Shown: positions 19,307 through 30,475, numbered from the stretch's first letter. The stretch: 35,349 nucleotides of DNA from Desulfobacterium sp. (GCA_013824585.1 PNOB01000004.1:1-35349), one strand, 5' to 3'. Notes: a model not told the origin generated them from the letters alone. A program made the numbers and translations.

Positions 19307-20488
19307 ATGACAATTGCCGGAAAAATTGAACACTTTATTTCCAAATCATCCTGGATCAGAAAAATGTTTGAAGAGGGGACCCGACTGAAAGAACAGCATG
19401 GTGCAGAAAATGTGTTTGACTTCAGCTTGGGCAACCCATACCTTCAACCACCTGATAAATTTAGGGATGTGCTTCAAAATTTGGTTAAAAACCCGGGCCC
19501 TTGTGACCATTCCTATATGCCCAATGCTGGATATCCATATGTTTGTAAAAATGTGGCAAGTTATGTGTCTACAGAACAAGGCGTGCAGATCTCAGCCAGT
19601 GAAATCATCATGACCTGCGGTGCAGCTGGTGGTTTGAATGTAATACTAAAAACCCTGCTCAACCCGGATGAAGAGGTTATCACACCAGCTCCTTATTTTG
19701 TGGAGTATGGATTTTATGCAGACAACCATGGGGGAAAGCTGGTAACGGTTCCAACAAATGAAGATTTTACACTCGATTTGCAAAAAGTCTCCTCTGCCAT
19801 TTCCGATAAAACCCGTGTGGTTCTGATCAATTCACCCAATAACCCGACCGGACAGGTCTACAATAGAGAAAGCCTTGAATTGTTGGGTTCCCTGCTCAGA
19901 AAAAAAAGTAAAGAGCAGGGGAAAACAATCTATCTGGTTTCCGATGAACCCTATCGAAAAATTGTGTATGACGGCATTGCAGTACCAAGCCTGTTTACCT
20001 GTTATGATGACAGCATTATCGTGACCTCGTTTTCAAAGGATATTTCCATCCCTGGAGAGCGAATTGGATTTATCGCCGTAAACCCAAAAGCAGAATACAA
20101 GAAAAAACTGACTGCTGGAATGACCTTGGCCAATCGAATCCTTGGTTTTGTCAATGCCCCGGCTCTCATGCAGCGAGTAGTAGGAGAACTTCAGGGTGAA
20201 AGTGCTGATATGAGCTTGTATGCAAAAAAACGGGAAATTTTGTGCAATTCACTTTCCGATTTTGGATATGAATTTAAAAAACCAGCAGGTGCTTTTTATC
20301 TGTTTTGCAAATCACCCATTCCTGATGATGTTGCATTTGTAAGAACCCTACAGGAGGAATTGATCCTTACTGTTCCTGGAAGCGGATTTGGAGGGCCTGG
20401 TCATTTCCGGATTGCCTTTTGTGTTGACAATGATACCATTATCAGGGCATTACCGGGATTTAAAAAATCAATTGAAAAAACACTTTGA
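19307..20488 (+). CDS. Class I/II PLP-dependent aminotransferase
   Basis: FDFSLGNPYLQPP, LINSPNNPTGQVYNRESL, VSDEPYRKIVYDG, VTSFSKDISIPGERIGF (PLP Lys). Confidence 0.92.
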   Translation: MTIAGKIEHFISKSSWIRKMFEEGTRLKEQHGAENVFDFSLGNPYLQPPDKFRDVLQNLVKNPGPCDHSYMPNAGYPYVCKNVASYVSTEQGVQISASEIIMTCGAAGGLNVILKTLLNPDEEVITPAPYFVEYGFYADNHGGKLVTVPTNEDFTLDLQKVSSAISDKTRVVLINSPNNPTGQVYNRESLELLGSLLRKKSKEQGKTIYLVSDEPYRKIVYDGIAVPSLFTCYDDSIIVTSFSKDISIPGERIGFIAVNPKAEYKKKLTAGMTLANRILGFVNAPALMQRVVGELQGESADMSLYAKKREILCNSLSDFGYEFKKPAGAFYLFCKSPIPDDVAFVRTLQEELILTVPGSGFGGPGHFRIAFCVDNDTIIRALPGFKKSIEKTL

Positions 20489-20634
20489 TCGTCAGAATAT
20501 TGTAAACAGATTAACACCTGATCGAAATGCAAATTTTGAAAGTTGTTTGGCTTTGTTAACCATTTTACGATAACAAATGTGTGCAACTGCGCTTTGTGCA
20601 GTCGATGTCAGCTAGTACCCAAAAGGAGCGTCAT

Positions 20635-21036
20635 ATGAAAATACTAAAAATTGATCATCTTGGAATCGCAGTAAACAGCATTAACGAAGGAAAATCTTTT
20701 TGGACCGATGTTCTTGGCCTTGCGTTTGAAGGATCTGAAACAGTTGCCGAGCAGAAAGTGACAACCGCATTCTTTCCGGTCGGTGAAAGTGAAGTCGAAC
20801 TTTTGGAATCAACCGCACCAGATGGGCCGATTGCTAAATTCATTGAAAAAAAAGGCCAGGGAATTCAACATATTGCATTTAGAGTTGAAAATATAGAAAC
20901 CGCTTTGGCTGAACTAAAGGAAAAAGGAATTCAACTGATTGATCAAAAACCCAGAATAGGAGCTGGCGGTGCAAAAATAGCCTTTCTGCATCCCAAAGCC
21001 ACCAGTGGTGTTCTTGTGGAGTTGTGTGAACGGTAA
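20635..21036 (+). CDS. mce: Methylmalonyl-CoA epimerase
   Basis: [76 protein letters not shown] aaaggag before ATG 20635. Confidence 0.9.
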   Translation: MKILKIDHLGIAVNSINEGKSFWTDVLGLAFEGSETVAEQKVTTAFFPVGESEVELLESTAPDGPIAKFIEKKGQGIQHIAFRVENIETALAELKEKGIQLIDQKPRIGAGGAKIAFLHPKATSGVLVELCER

Positions 21037-21060
21037 CACTACAAAGAAGTAGCCTTTATA

Positions 21061-21108
21061 AGTTATCGTGCCGATTTTCCATGCTTGCAAATAATCGGCA
21101 CGATAACT
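21061..21108. repeat. Perfect 16-bp inverted repeat with 16-nt loop downstream of mce
   Basis: agttatcgtgccgatt (21061-21076) / aatcggcacgataact (21093-21108); no T tract on either side. Confidence 0.7.
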
Positions 21109-21208
21109 CACTTCAGCGCACACAATTGTTTTTTTTGATATGAAGTTCCCTGCATGGATGCAACCTGATCACCTGTTTCATCGAAAATATCAATCTGAAA
21201 AAAGCCGA

Positions 21209-21766
21209 TTATGCGTTTCCAATGGGTTCTATATAGATAAGAGGGTTTTCCCTATCCTGATCTTGCAGCGTAAAATCATCTTTCAAACGATTTTTAAGTA
21301 CTTCAAGCATATATGTAACCTTTGAAATAATAAGCCCTTTTATCATATAACCAATGGTAAATCGCTGAGAGGCTGTATGGCAGTCCACATTCAGTTTATC
21401 AATTATTTCATGAATCACAGGTGTAACCTTCTTATAGATCTCCTCCTGAACCGTGTCCATTTTGCCCTTTTCCTTGGCTCCCCAGATTGCCGGAACAATA
21501 TAGGTTACTGACTCATTCAACAATTTACTCTTGTATGCATCTACAATATCAAGAGCTGCCTTATTCAACAGCGGTTCAATCAACCGGGGTACCCTCATGA
21601 TATCCTCAGAAATCTCAACATCCTTTTTTCTCTCTCGCTTGCCTAAAAATTGCCATAAAAATTTCACGGTATCAATACCCCCCAGAATATTTGACATCTT
21701 TAAAAGCTTTGTTCGCGTTAATCTCAAAATGTCAATTTTGGAATCAAAAAAATGCATTGTGCCCAA
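21209..21766 (-). CDS. Hypothetical protein, 185 aa
   Basis: Open reading frame between mce and rplU; no family recognised. Helix-rich composition. Confidence 0.55.
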   Translation of the reverse strand: MGTMHFFDSKIDILRLTRTKLLKMSNILGGIDTVKFLWQFLGKRERKKDVEISEDIMRVPRLIEPLLNKAALDIVDAYKSKLLNESVTYIVPAIWGAKEKGKMDTVQEEIYKKVTPVIHEIIDKLNVDCHTASQRFTIGYMIKGLIISKVTYMLEVLKNRLKDDFTLQDQDRENPLIYIEPIGNA

Positions 21767-22031
21767 ATATCAATTCGTTGATTACTGCAGTGAAACCTCG
21801 TTCACATAATATACCAAAAGACATAATTACAAACCTCGGTACCTGTCAAGAAAAAGTTCAATAAACTGATCTTTAGACCGCTGCTTTTTTCCGTAAACTT
21901 AGCGAAACAATTAAACATGATGCTTTTTGTGGATCAAAAAATACCAGAGTCACTATTTTTGGCAGAGAGAATCGACTGGATACACAATAATATTATCTTG
22001 GCATACAAGATCTATTTTTTTAATATTTTTC

Positions 22032-22059
22032 TTGACAAAACAAATTATAATAATACAAT
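22032..22059 (+). promoter_or_regulatory. Sigma70-like promoter of rplU operon (TTGACA-16-TACAAT)
   Basis: TTGACA 22032-22037, TACAAT 22054-22059, about 50 nt upstream of rplU ATG. Confidence 0.7.
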
Positions 22060-22110
22060 GTTTTGGTTTTAAACCTTGTTAAAAATTTTGTTATAAGGAG
22101 GTATTGAATC

Positions 22111-22422
22111 ATGTATGCGGTCATCGCCACAGGCGGAAAACAATATAAAGTTGAAAAAGGTGAAACCCTGAGAGTTGAAAAACTTCCTGGTGAAATTGGA
22201 GAAGAGGTGTCTTTTGACAATGTTCTCATGTTTTCGGATGGAGAAAAAGTCAGAATTGGCCAACCTGCTGTTGAAGATATGGCTGTTCGGGGGCATATTG
22301 TAGAGCAGGGAAAAGCCAAAAAAATAATTGTATTTAAATACAAACGCCGTAAAAAATTTCGCAAAACCCAGGGACATCGTCAGCAGTATACTGCAGTAAA
22401 AATTGACAGTATAGGAGCATAA
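22111..22422 (+). CDS. rplU: 50S ribosomal protein L21
   Basis: MYAVIATGGKQYKVEKGETLRVEKL...KFRKTQGHRQQYTAVKI. Confidence 0.98.
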   Translation: MYAVIATGGKQYKVEKGETLRVEKLPGEIGEEVSFDNVLMFSDGEKVRIGQPAVEDMAVRGHIVEQGKAKKIIVFKYKRRKKFRKTQGHRQQYTAVKIDSIGA

Positions 22423-22453
22423 TACAATTGCTTAAGTGATAAAGGAAAGTGAA

Positions 22454-22708
22454 ATGGCACATAAAAAAGCAGGTGGTAGCACTCGAAATGGACGCGACAG
22501 TAATGGTCAGCGCCGCGGAGTTAAAGTATACGGCGGACAAAACGTCAGGGCTGGCAATATTATTGTACGCCAGGTAGGGACAAAAATTCACGCTGGTGAA
22601 AATGTTGGTACTGGAAATGATTATACTCTTTTTGCTAAAATAGATGGCAAAGTTACCTATGAACGGATGGGAAAAGACCGGAAAAAAGTCAGTGTTTATT
22701 CCACGTGA
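22454..22708 (+). CDS. rpmA: 50S ribosomal protein L27
   Basis: [29 protein letters not shown]. Confidence 0.98.
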   Translation: MAHKKAGGSTRNGRDSNGQRRGVKVYGGQNVRAGNIIVRQVGTKIHAGENVGTGNDYTLFAKIDGKVTYERMGKDRKKVSVYST

Positions 22709-23709
22709 AATTTATAGATGAAGCGATTATTACTGTCCAATCCGGCAATGGTGGCCGAGGTTGTGTCAGTTTCAGACGTGAAAAATTCATTCCCCGCGGC
22801 GGTCCTGACGGTGGAGACGGTGGGAACGGCGGGGATGTAATATTTATTACTTCATCAAAAAAAAGGACTCTTTACCAATTTCGTTATCAGAAATTGCTAC
22901 GGGCTAAAAATGGAGGCCCTGGTCTGGGCCAGCAGAAAACCGGAAAAAGCGCACAATCTCTGGTTATTGAAATCCCCCCTGGAACCATCATCAGCGATCC
23001 TGAAACCCAGGAAATTATCCATGACTTCATCAGCCCGAATGACGAATACATTGTAGCCAAAGGCGGAAGAGGCGGTCAGGGGAACAAACGATTTGCAACT
23101 TCCACCAATCGAGCGCCACGATTTGCACAACCCGGAGAACCAGGTCAGACCATCAAACTGAAAGTGGAACTCAAGCTCCTTGCTGATGTAGGGATCATCG
23201 GCTTTCCGAATGCAGGCAAATCTACACTACTCAGTGTTCTTTCTTCTGCACGTCCGAAAATCGGAAACTACCCATTTACCACACTAACCCCCACACTTGG
23301 GATCGTTCATACGGACAGAGGAGAACCTTTTGCGGTTGCTGATATACCCGGATTGATTGAAGGTGCACATTCCGGGGCTGGATTGGGTATCAAATTTCTA
23401 CGACATATTGAGAGAACCAAAATTCTGGTCCATCTCATTGATGCATCAGCAATAAATCCAGAAAAACCGCTTGATTTATATAATACAATCAACAGGGAAC
23501 TATCTCTATATAGCAGCAAACTTGCTGAGAAGCACCAGATCGTTGCTTTAAATAAATTGGATATCACGGAAGCTCAAAAAAATGCTGACGCTTTTCAGTC
23601 AAGCATAAAAAATAAAAAAGTCATTTTAATTTCTGCTGCAACTGGCAAAAATATCTCAAACTTGAAACAAGAAATTAGCAAGCAATTAGAACAATTGTAT
23701 GATGAATGA
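22705..23709 (+). CDS. obgE: GTPase Obg/CgtA (GTG start, 4-nt overlap with rpmA)
   Basis: [80 protein letters not shown]. Confidence 0.98.
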   Translation: MKFIDEAIITVQSGNGGRGCVSFRREKFIPRGGPDGGDGGNGGDVIFITSSKKRTLYQFRYQKLLRAKNGGPGLGQQKTGKSAQSLVIEIPPGTIISDPETQEIIHDFISPNDEYIVAKGGRGGQGNKRFATSTNRAPRFAQPGEPGQTIKLKVELKLLADVGIIGFPNAGKSTLLSVLSSARPKIGNYPFTTLTPTLGIVHTDRGEPFAVADIPGLIEGAHSGAGLGIKFLRHIERTKILVHLIDASAINPEKPLDLYNTINRELSLYSSKLAEKHQIVALNKLDITEAQKNADAFQSSIKNKKVILISAATGKNISNLKQEISKQLEQLYDE

Positions 23710-24835
23710 TCAACAAAAAATCTTTTCTACGGCAAAACGAGTTGTTATTAAGGTGGGTAGTAATGTTCTAACCGCAGATCACGGCCTCAACATTTATTCA
23801 ATCCAGATCATCAGTGAGCAGCTCAGACTCCTGTTTGATAAAAAGATTGATGTTGTACTGGTGTCCTCAGGTTCTATGGCTGCTGGATTTAAAAAAATAG
23901 GTCTTCCAAGCAGGCCAACCGACATTCCCGGCAGGCAGGCAACCGCAGCGGTCGGTCAAGCTGGACTGATTCTTGAATATGAAAAAGCGTTTGCAAAATA
24001 CGACAAAAAAGTAGCTCAAATTCTACTTACGCAAAGTGATTTAAATCATCGAAAACGGTATTTAAATGCGCGGAACACCATTAATACACTACTTTCGTGG
24101 GGTATTCTTCCCATTATCAATGAAAATGACACCGTGGCCACAGAAGAGATTAAATTCGGAGATAATGACAATTTATCCGCCATGATTTCTCTTCTTATAG
24201 ATGCGGATATTCTGATTAATCTAACCGATATTGATGGATTGTATACAAAGGACCCCAGAACAAACCCAGATGCAGTATTGATTCCGGTCATTGACAATAT
24301 TGATCACAAAATTAAAAAAATGGCCAGTGGCATCCCTGGTGCCCTGGGAACCGGAGGCATGCTGAGTAAAATTCATGCTGCTGAAAAAGTTACAACCGCC
24401 GGGATTCCCATGGTGATTGCCAACGGAAAAGATCCAAATACCCTTTTGGATCTTTTTTCAGGAAAGAAATTAGGTACCTATTTTCTTGCCAAAACAAATA
24501 AACTTTCAAGGCGAAAATGCTGGATCGCTTTCTCTCGCAAACCAAAAGGAAAAATTCAGATCGACAGTGGTGCTGCCCACGCCCTGCTTCATAATGGGAA
24601 AAGCTTGCTGCCTATTGGAATTGTAAGTGTTGAAGGCTCATTTATGATCGGAGATTGTGTTGAATTCTTTTCAGATAACGGCCAGCAACTTGGAATCGGG
24701 CTTGTAAATTACAGTTCTGCTGATATTTTAAAGATTATGGGCCGCCGAACCAACCAGATTGAATCTGTTTTGGGATCTAAACCTTATGATGAGGTGATAC
24801 ATAGAGATAATCTTGCGATTAGAAGAGAAAAATAG
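23699..24835 (+). CDS. proB: Glutamate 5-kinase
   Basis: RVVIKVGSNVLT, VSSGSMAAGFKKIGL, INENDTVATEEIKFGDNDNLSA, GTGGMLSKIHAAEKVTTAGIPMVIANG, C-terminal PUA-like part. Confidence 0.97.
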   Translation: MMNDQQKIFSTAKRVVIKVGSNVLTADHGLNIYSIQIISEQLRLLFDKKIDVVLVSSGSMAAGFKKIGLPSRPTDIPGRQATAAVGQAGLILEYEKAFAKYDKKVAQILLTQSDLNHRKRYLNARNTINTLLSWGILPIINENDTVATEEIKFGDNDNLSAMISLLIDADILINLTDIDGLYTKDPRTNPDAVLIPVIDNIDHKIKKMASGIPGALGTGGMLSKIHAAEKVTTAGIPMVIANGKDPNTLLDLFSGKKLGTYFLAKTNKLSRRKCWIAFSRKPKGKIQIDSGAAHALLHNGKSLLPIGIVSVEGSFMIGDCVEFFSDNGQQLGIGLVNYSSADILKIMGRRTNQIESVLGSKPYDEVIHRDNLAIRREK

Positions 24836-24919
24836 TATCAATGTGAGACCTGTTTTGGAACAGACATCTGTTTGAAAGAAAGGATCAGAAAACAGCAATA
24901 GAAAATACAAGGAGAAAAG

Positions 24920-26176
24920 ATGTCCATTCAATCCACCATTATGGAAATGGCATACGCCGCTAGAGCAGCGTCCAAGCAAATCGCAATATGCTCTTCAGAT
25001 CAAAAAAATGCCTCTTTATTAAAAATTGCTGAAAAATTACAACAAAACGCTTCATTGATTCAAAATGAAAATATAAAAGATGTAAATTTAGCAAAAGAAA
25101 AAGGGCTCTCAAACGCCATGATCGACCGACTGACGATTACGGATGCAACCATCGCATCGATGATTCAAGGGCTACAGGAGGTTGTACAACTCCCCGATCC
25201 AGTAGGCACAACATCTGCCTCATGGAAAAGACCAAATCAATTACATATTTCCCGGATGCGTATTCCATTAGGAGTCATTGGCATCATATATGAGTCACGA
25301 CCCAATGTTACCATAGATGCCGCCGGACTTTGCTTAAAGGCTGGAAATGCCGTTATCTTACGAGGAGGCTCAGAGGCAATTCATTCAAACCAAGCGCTTG
25401 CAAAGACAATTCATGAAGCTCTTGCCGAAACCGGTCTTCCAAAAGAAATCGTACAAGTTATTCCGATTCCAAACCGTGAAGCAGTAACCTGGCTTTTGCA
25501 TCAGGAAGAATATATTGACCTGATCATTCCAAGAGGTGGAGAAAGCTTGATCCGTTTTGTTGTGGAAAACTCTAAAATACCGGTATTAAAACATTATAAA
25601 GGCGTTTGTCATGTTTATGTGGATGATGGGGCTGACCTGGAAATGGCTGAAAAAATCTGTTTCAATTCTAAAGTGCAACGTCCTGGAGTATGTAATGCCA
25701 TGGAAACCATGTTGGTTCATAAAAATATTGCGGAGCTCTTTTTACCTGTTATGGGAAACCAATTTTCAAATGCAGGAGTTGAAATCAGGGGCTGCCCTGA
25801 AACCTGCCGCATTCTGCCACAATCAAAGCCAGCGATGGAAGAAGACTGGCCAGAAGAATTTCTAGATCTGATTCTTGCTGTCAAAGTTGTGGAAGATATG
25901 AATTCCGCTCTTGAACATATCAGAAAATATGGTTCAAATCATACTGAAGCTATTGTCACAAAAGATTACAGTCGGGCACAAAAATTTTTAAAGGAAGTGG
26001 ATTCCTCGGTTGTTCTTGTAAATGCCTCCACCAGATTTAATGATGGAGGGCAATTGGGTCTAGGTGCGGAAATTGGTATCAGTACTTCCAAACTCCATGC
26101 TTTTGGACCAATGGGTTTGGAAGAACTCACAACAACAAAATTTATTGTACTTGGAGAAGGTCAGATTAGAGAGTAA
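24920..26176 (+). CDS. proA: Gamma-glutamyl phosphate reductase
   Basis: [77 protein letters not shown]. Confidence 0.98.
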   Translation: MSIQSTIMEMAYAARAASKQIAICSSDQKNASLLKIAEKLQQNASLIQNENIKDVNLAKEKGLSNAMIDRLTITDATIASMIQGLQEVVQLPDPVGTTSASWKRPNQLHISRMRIPLGVIGIIYESRPNVTIDAAGLCLKAGNAVILRGGSEAIHSNQALAKTIHEALAETGLPKEIVQVIPIPNREAVTWLLHQEEYIDLIIPRGGESLIRFVVENSKIPVLKHYKGVCHVYVDDGADLEMAEKICFNSKVQRPGVCNAMETMLVHKNIAELFLPVMGNQFSNAGVEIRGCPETCRILPQSKPAMEEDWPEEFLDLILAVKVVEDMNSALEHIRKYGSNHTEAIVTKDYSRAQKFLKEVDSSVVLVNASTRFNDGGQLGLGAEIGISTSKLHAFGPMGLEELTTTKFIVLGEGQIRE

Positions 26177-26208
26177 ATTCCCAAAAATCTTTTTTAATAG
26201 GATTATTC

Positions 26209-26862
26209 ATGCGAATTGGCCTGTTTGGTGGTACGTTTAATCCAATCCATTTTGGTCATATCAACGTCTCTAAGGAGATTAAAGAACAGTTTGAACTGGA
26301 TACGATCTATATGGTTCCTTCAGCAATACCGCCACATAAAAAAAGGCAGGAAGTAGCTGACGCTCAAGATCGCCTGAATATGACCCGGCTCGCTGTATCA
26401 AATCTGGATGGTTATCTTGTATCAGATATTGAACTCATTCGGTCAGGACCTTCATATACCATCGATACTATAAATCATTTCAGCAAAATACTTCCTGAAA
26501 ACACAAAAACATATCTCATTTTAGGAATGGATTCATTTCTTGAAATCGATACATGGATGTCATATAAAGAATTGTTTACCAAACTGCCTTTGATCATCAT
26601 GTCAAGGCCGGGAACCGAACACGTGAAACTTCAGCAACTCAAAACATATATTCAGGAAAAAATTTCTGATAATTACTGGTTCCAAGAAAAAAAAAACTGT
26701 TTTTTGCATCAAACAAATCGATCAATATATCTTGTTACAGTTACACCTTATGATATTTCCTCCACTGAAATTCGAAAATTAATCCGTCAACAAAAACCCC
26801 TGCAAAATTTAATACCAGAACAAGTTGAGCAGTATATCAGGAGTGAAGGGCTATACATATGA
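26209..26862 (+). CDS. nadD: Nicotinate-nucleotide adenylyltransferase
   Basis: MRIGLFGGTFNPIHFGHI; MVPSAIPPHKK; ISSTEIRKLIR. Confidence 0.96.
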   Translation: MRIGLFGGTFNPIHFGHINVSKEIKEQFELDTIYMVPSAIPPHKKRQEVADAQDRLNMTRLAVSNLDGYLVSDIELIRSGPSYTIDTINHFSKILPENTKTYLILGMDSFLEIDTWMSYKELFTKLPLIIMSRPGTEHVKLQQLKTYIQEKISDNYWFQEKKNCFLHQTNRSIYLVTVTPYDISSTEIRKLIRQQKPLQNLIPEQVEQYIRSEGLYI

Positions 26863-27239
26863 CGTCCGATTTTGATTTATCCATAGAACCCTATATCACG
26901 GCTGTTTGTGGAAAGAAAATAAAAGGGCTGGCGATTCTGGATGTTCGCAAATTAACTTCCATTGCGGATGTGTTTCTAATCTGCAGTGGTAACTCAAACA
27001 GACAGGTTACATCTGTTGCTGAACACATAAAAAAAGAACTGAAAAAAAAGGGAATAAAACCATTACATATGGAAGGAGTCAAAGAAGGACAATGGGCTCT
27101 TTTAGACTATGGCCATGTAATCATACATATTTTTTATGAGCCTGTGAGAATCTTTTATAACCTTGACGGTCTTTGGGAAGATGCCAGAAAAATAAATGCG
27201 AATACGGATATGAATCCTGTTTCTGCCAACCATTCATAG
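26859..27239 (+). CDS. rsfS: Ribosome silencing factor RsfS
   Basis: LTSIADVFLICSGNSNRQVTSVAEHI...EGVKEGQWALLDYGHVIIHIFYEPVRIFYNLDGLW. Confidence 0.95.
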   Translation: MTSDFDLSIEPYITAVCGKKIKGLAILDVRKLTSIADVFLICSGNSNRQVTSVAEHIKKELKKKGIKPLHMEGVKEGQWALLDYGHVIIHIFYEPVRIFYNLDGLWEDARKINANTDMNPVSANHS

Positions 27240-27258
27240 ACCAAAGCGGAGCAATCGA

Positions 27259-28785
27259 ATGAAAATAATAAAACCCTGTATACTCATCATTCTGGATGGG
27301 TGGGGCCTCAATCCTTCAATTATAGGGAATGCAGTTGCCCAGGCAAAATTGACCTATTTATCCAAACTCACTGAAACATATCCTCACACCCAGCTTCTAT
27401 GTTCTGGTGAGGCAGTTGGGCTTCCGGATGGAGTTATGGGGAACTCAGAGGTCGGACATTTAAATATTGGCGCCGGACGTGTGGTCTACCAGGATCTTCT
27501 CCGAATCGACAAAGCGATTCAGGATAAATCATTCTTTAAAAATAAAGGGTTAACGAATGCAATCTTAACAGCAAAAAAAAATAAATCCAGTCTTCATATC
27601 ATGGGATTGGTATCGGATGGAGGAGTTCACAGCCAGATGTCCCATCTGTTTGCCCTTCTCGAACTTGCAAAACAAAAAAAACATAACAAAATCCATATCC
27701 ATGCAATTTTAGATGGACGGGATACACCACCGGATAGTGGAGTAAACTTTATTCAGCAATTACAAGATATGATTAACAGGCTTGATATCGGGTCTATTAC
27801 CAGCATATGCGGGAGGTTCTATGCAATGGATCGCGATACAAGATGGGATCGAACCCAGAAAGCGTATCAATTGTACACCCAATCACAAGGTTTGAAAGAA
27901 GCAGATCCGGTTCAGGCTGTTAAAAATGCCTACTCAAGAGGAGAAACAGATGAATTTGTTCAACCGATCGTCATCAACCCTGAAGGAACAATTTCAGATG
28001 ATGATTGTATTATTTTTTTTAATTTTCGTGCAGACCGGGCAAGACAGATCACACGAGCCTTTACAGATCCTGAATTCAATAGCTTTAAAAGAGATGTTTG
28101 TCCCCGAATCGCAAACTATGTTTGTATGACCCTGTATGATGAAAAATTTAAACTTCCACTTGCCTTTCCACCACATCATCTGGAAGGACTCCTTGGAGAA
28201 GTTGTCAGTAAACAGGGGCTATCCCAGCTTCGTATTGCAGAAACCGAAAAATATGCTCATGTGACCTACTTTTTCAATGGCGGAGAAGAAAAACCGTTTC
28301 CCGGCGAAGATAGATGTTTAATTCCGTCACCAAGAGAGGTTGAAACCTATGACAAAAAACCAGAAATGAGTGCATCGCCAGTAGGTGATGAGGTTGTGTC
28401 CCGCATCCAGTCAGGTCGCTATGATTTGATTGTTTTAAACTTTGCCAATATGGACATGGTTGGTCATACCGGTGTAATTCCTGCTGCTATTAAAGCATGT
28501 GAAGCGGTTGATGAGAATATGAAAAAAGTGGTCACCGCCATTCAAGCTTTTGGAGGGACCGCCCTGATCACTGCGGACCACGGAAATGCTGAAAAAATGC
28601 TTGATGATAATGGTCATCCGCACACCGCCCATACAGTCAATCCCGTTCCATTGATTATTGTGAACGAAGAAATGAAAAATATCAAACTCCGCCCAGGGAT
28701 ACTCGGAGACATCGCCCCCACTATCCTGGATATCATGGGAATTGCCAAACCTAAACAAATGACAGGGAAATCCTTGATCTTATGA
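27259..28785 (+). CDS. gpmI: 2,3-bisphosphoglycerate-independent phosphoglycerate mutase
   Basis: LIILDGWGLNPS; VMGNSEVGHLNIGAGRVVYQDLLRID; DGRDTPPDSG; NFANMDMVGHTG; TADHGNAEKM. Confidence 0.98.
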   Translation: MKIIKPCILIILDGWGLNPSIIGNAVAQAKLTYLSKLTETYPHTQLLCSGEAVGLPDGVMGNSEVGHLNIGAGRVVYQDLLRIDKAIQDKSFFKNKGLTNAILTAKKNKSSLHIMGLVSDGGVHSQMSHLFALLELAKQKKHNKIHIHAILDGRDTPPDSGVNFIQQLQDMINRLDIGSITSICGRFYAMDRDTRWDRTQKAYQLYTQSQGLKEADPVQAVKNAYSRGETDEFVQPIVINPEGTISDDDCIIFFNFRADRARQITRAFTDPEFNSFKRDVCPRIANYVCMTLYDEKFKLPLAFPPHHLEGLLGEVVSKQGLSQLRIAETEKYAHVTYFFNGGEEKPFPGEDRCLIPSPREVETYDKKPEMSASPVGDEVVSRIQSGRYDLIVLNFANMDMVGHTGVIPAAIKACEAVDENMKKVVTAIQAFGGTALITADHGNAEKMLDDNGHPHTAHTVNPVPLIIVNEEMKNIKLRPGILGDIAPTILDIMGIAKPKQMTGKSLIL

Positions 28786-28820
28786 AACGAATACAGTTAC
28801 AAACTCTTCCTGCATAAAGA

Positions 28821-28852
28821 TAGGAGCGGGAAAAATTAATTTTCCGCTCCTA
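28821..28852. terminator. Hairpin between convergent gpmI and the downstream minus-strand gene (likely bidirectional terminator)
   Basis: taggagcgggaaaaa..ttttccgctccta inverted repeat with A/T centre. Confidence 0.5.
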
Positions 28853-28891
28853 TGATAGTATGATGATCAATGCTGCGGATAAAAACAGAAT

Positions 28892-29569
28892 TTATATACC
28901 GGCAATATCCTTTCCGCAATGTTTACATATCATTGCTCTCTTTTTAATGATTTCTGCACAAAACGGGCATTCTCTGGTAAAAAAACGATTGTGAATTTTT
29001 TGAATTGATTCCTGAACAGCCTCGGTTAACTTGACATTCCCGAAACGAGAACTCCGGAGGGTTTCAATCACTTCAGTATCACCAAAATCTCCTATCATTT
29101 GAGCTGCTTTTAACCTTACACGGTTGGGTTCTACAGCATCAACCAACAGCTTGAGCATTTCCACCCAATCCTTTGAAACATAACAATCCGCAAGTATGGA
29201 AAAGCCCCTCTTTGTCGCTTCTTTTAATCTTTCCTGTGCAGCAAGAACTTCATCATCAATAATCTGTCCCTTTGCGCCATCAGGGCTAAATACTGGGATG
29301 CATTCAAATTGATCTGTTCCAGGATAATTCATGCAGCGGTGGGATGCATTATGGGCAAAATTCTCCCTAATACTCTCCCATCCTCTCTTATACAAAGAGC
29401 AATCATCATTAAAACAAATATATAGATAGGGTGTCCCCCAACCCAGCCCATCGCCTAATGCAATATCAGGTACATCCCATAAGCTCATCACCATATCGCA
29501 ATAAGGACACTTGGGCTTATTCTGGGAAAGAATTTGTTCAAGTACCTGCTCTTTTGTCTCAAATGCCAT
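28892..29569 (-). CDS. Protein with N- and C-terminal zinc-ribbon motifs and a HEAT-like middle
   Basis: N-terminal CPYCDM and C-terminal CPFCAEIIKKRAMICKHCGKDI; middle NRVRLKAAQMIGDFGDTEVIETL is HEAT-like. Confidence 0.65.
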   Translation of the reverse strand: MAFETKEQVLEQILSQNKPKCPYCDMVMSLWDVPDIALGDGLGWGTPYLYICFNDDCSLYKRGWESIRENFAHNASHRCMNYPGTDQFECIPVFSPDGAKGQIIDDEVLAAQERLKEATKRGFSILADCYVSKDWVEMLKLLVDAVEPNRVRLKAAQMIGDFGDTEVIETLRSSRFGNVKLTEAVQESIQKIHNRFFTRECPFCAEIIKKRAMICKHCGKDIAGI

Positions 29570-29788
29570 CCATTTATCTCCCCAATTCTTTTTACATAAA
29601 ACCTGGCCTTTAAGGAACAGGTCTTACCAGTTAATAACAAAACACAATTTACATCCGGTATTATTGTAGCCCAAACATAAGTCCCTTTTTTGATTTGTCA
29701 AATCTTGGATATGCTGCACTTCTGCTTTTTGGAATTGGAAAGTATCCTCACAAATCTGGATTTTTACAAATCCATAATAAATTCATAT

Positions 29789-29817
29789 TTGACAAAACTT
29801 CTCCCTCACTTTATAGT
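29789..29817 (+). promoter_or_regulatory. Sigma70-like promoter (TTGACA-17-TATAGT) upstream of cheD
   Basis: TTGACA 29789-29794, TATAGT 29812-29817. Confidence 0.65.
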
Positions 29818-29995
29818 CAAAATCTATCTATTGCAATCTTGGTTCTCCTGCACATGAATTAATCATAAAAAGCATCCATTATCGCAATCTCTTGTTACAT
29901 AAAGAGTAAGCTTATTGGTTTGTAAAACCTGACCGTTCTGCATGATAAAAGAAGGTAATTCCCTGCTCCATACAAAATTGGAAAGGAACATTTTT

Positions 29996-30475
29996 GTGAA
30001 AATAATTATCGGCGTTTCCGATATGAAAATGAGTAATGATATTGAAACAACCCTAATCACCTATTCTCTTGGATCGTGTATTGGTGTTTCCATTTATGAC
30101 CCTGTTGTCAAGGCCGGGGGTATTCTTCACTATATGCTTCCTGAATCAAGTATTGATGAAGTCAAAGCAAAAAACAACCCATTCATGTTCGCGGATACGG
30201 GTATTCCGAAACTTTTTAAGGCAACCTATGATCTTGGAGCCAAAAAACAAAGAATGAAGATCGTCGTTGCCGGAGGTGCTCAGATTTTAGACCAGCACGG
30301 CTTTTTCAATATCGGAAAAAGAAATCATTTAGCCCTTCGGAAAATATTTTTTAAGAACAATGTGATCATCCATCATGAAGAAGTTGGTGGAAATTGCAAC
30401 CGAACTGTTCGATTGGATATTAAAACCGGTGATACTTTTATTAAAATATCTGGAAAAGGGGAAATCAGGGTATGA
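29996..30475 (+). CDS. cheD: Chemoreceptor glutamine deamidase CheD
   Basis: TLITYSLGSCIGVSIYDPVVKAGGILHYMLPES; VVAGGAQIL; GKRNHLALRKIF; EEVGGNCNRTVRLDIKTG. GTG 29996 with AAAGGA fits the family N-terminus; ATG 29942 is an alternative. Confidence 0.93.
   Translation: MKIIIGVSDMKMSNDIETTLITYSLGSCIGVSIYDPVVKAGGILHYMLPESSIDEVKAKNNPFMFADTGIPKLFKATYDLGAKKQRMKIVVAGGAQILDQHGFFNIGKRNHLALRKIFFKNNVIIHHEEVGGNCNRTVRLDIKTGDTFIKISGKGEIRV

Noticed and set aside
29820-29995. Possible riboswitch in the ~170-nt leader before cheD
   Set aside because: Only a short ggttt-gta-aaacc hairpin seen; no GEMM (c-di-GMP) or other known riboswitch consensus recognised.
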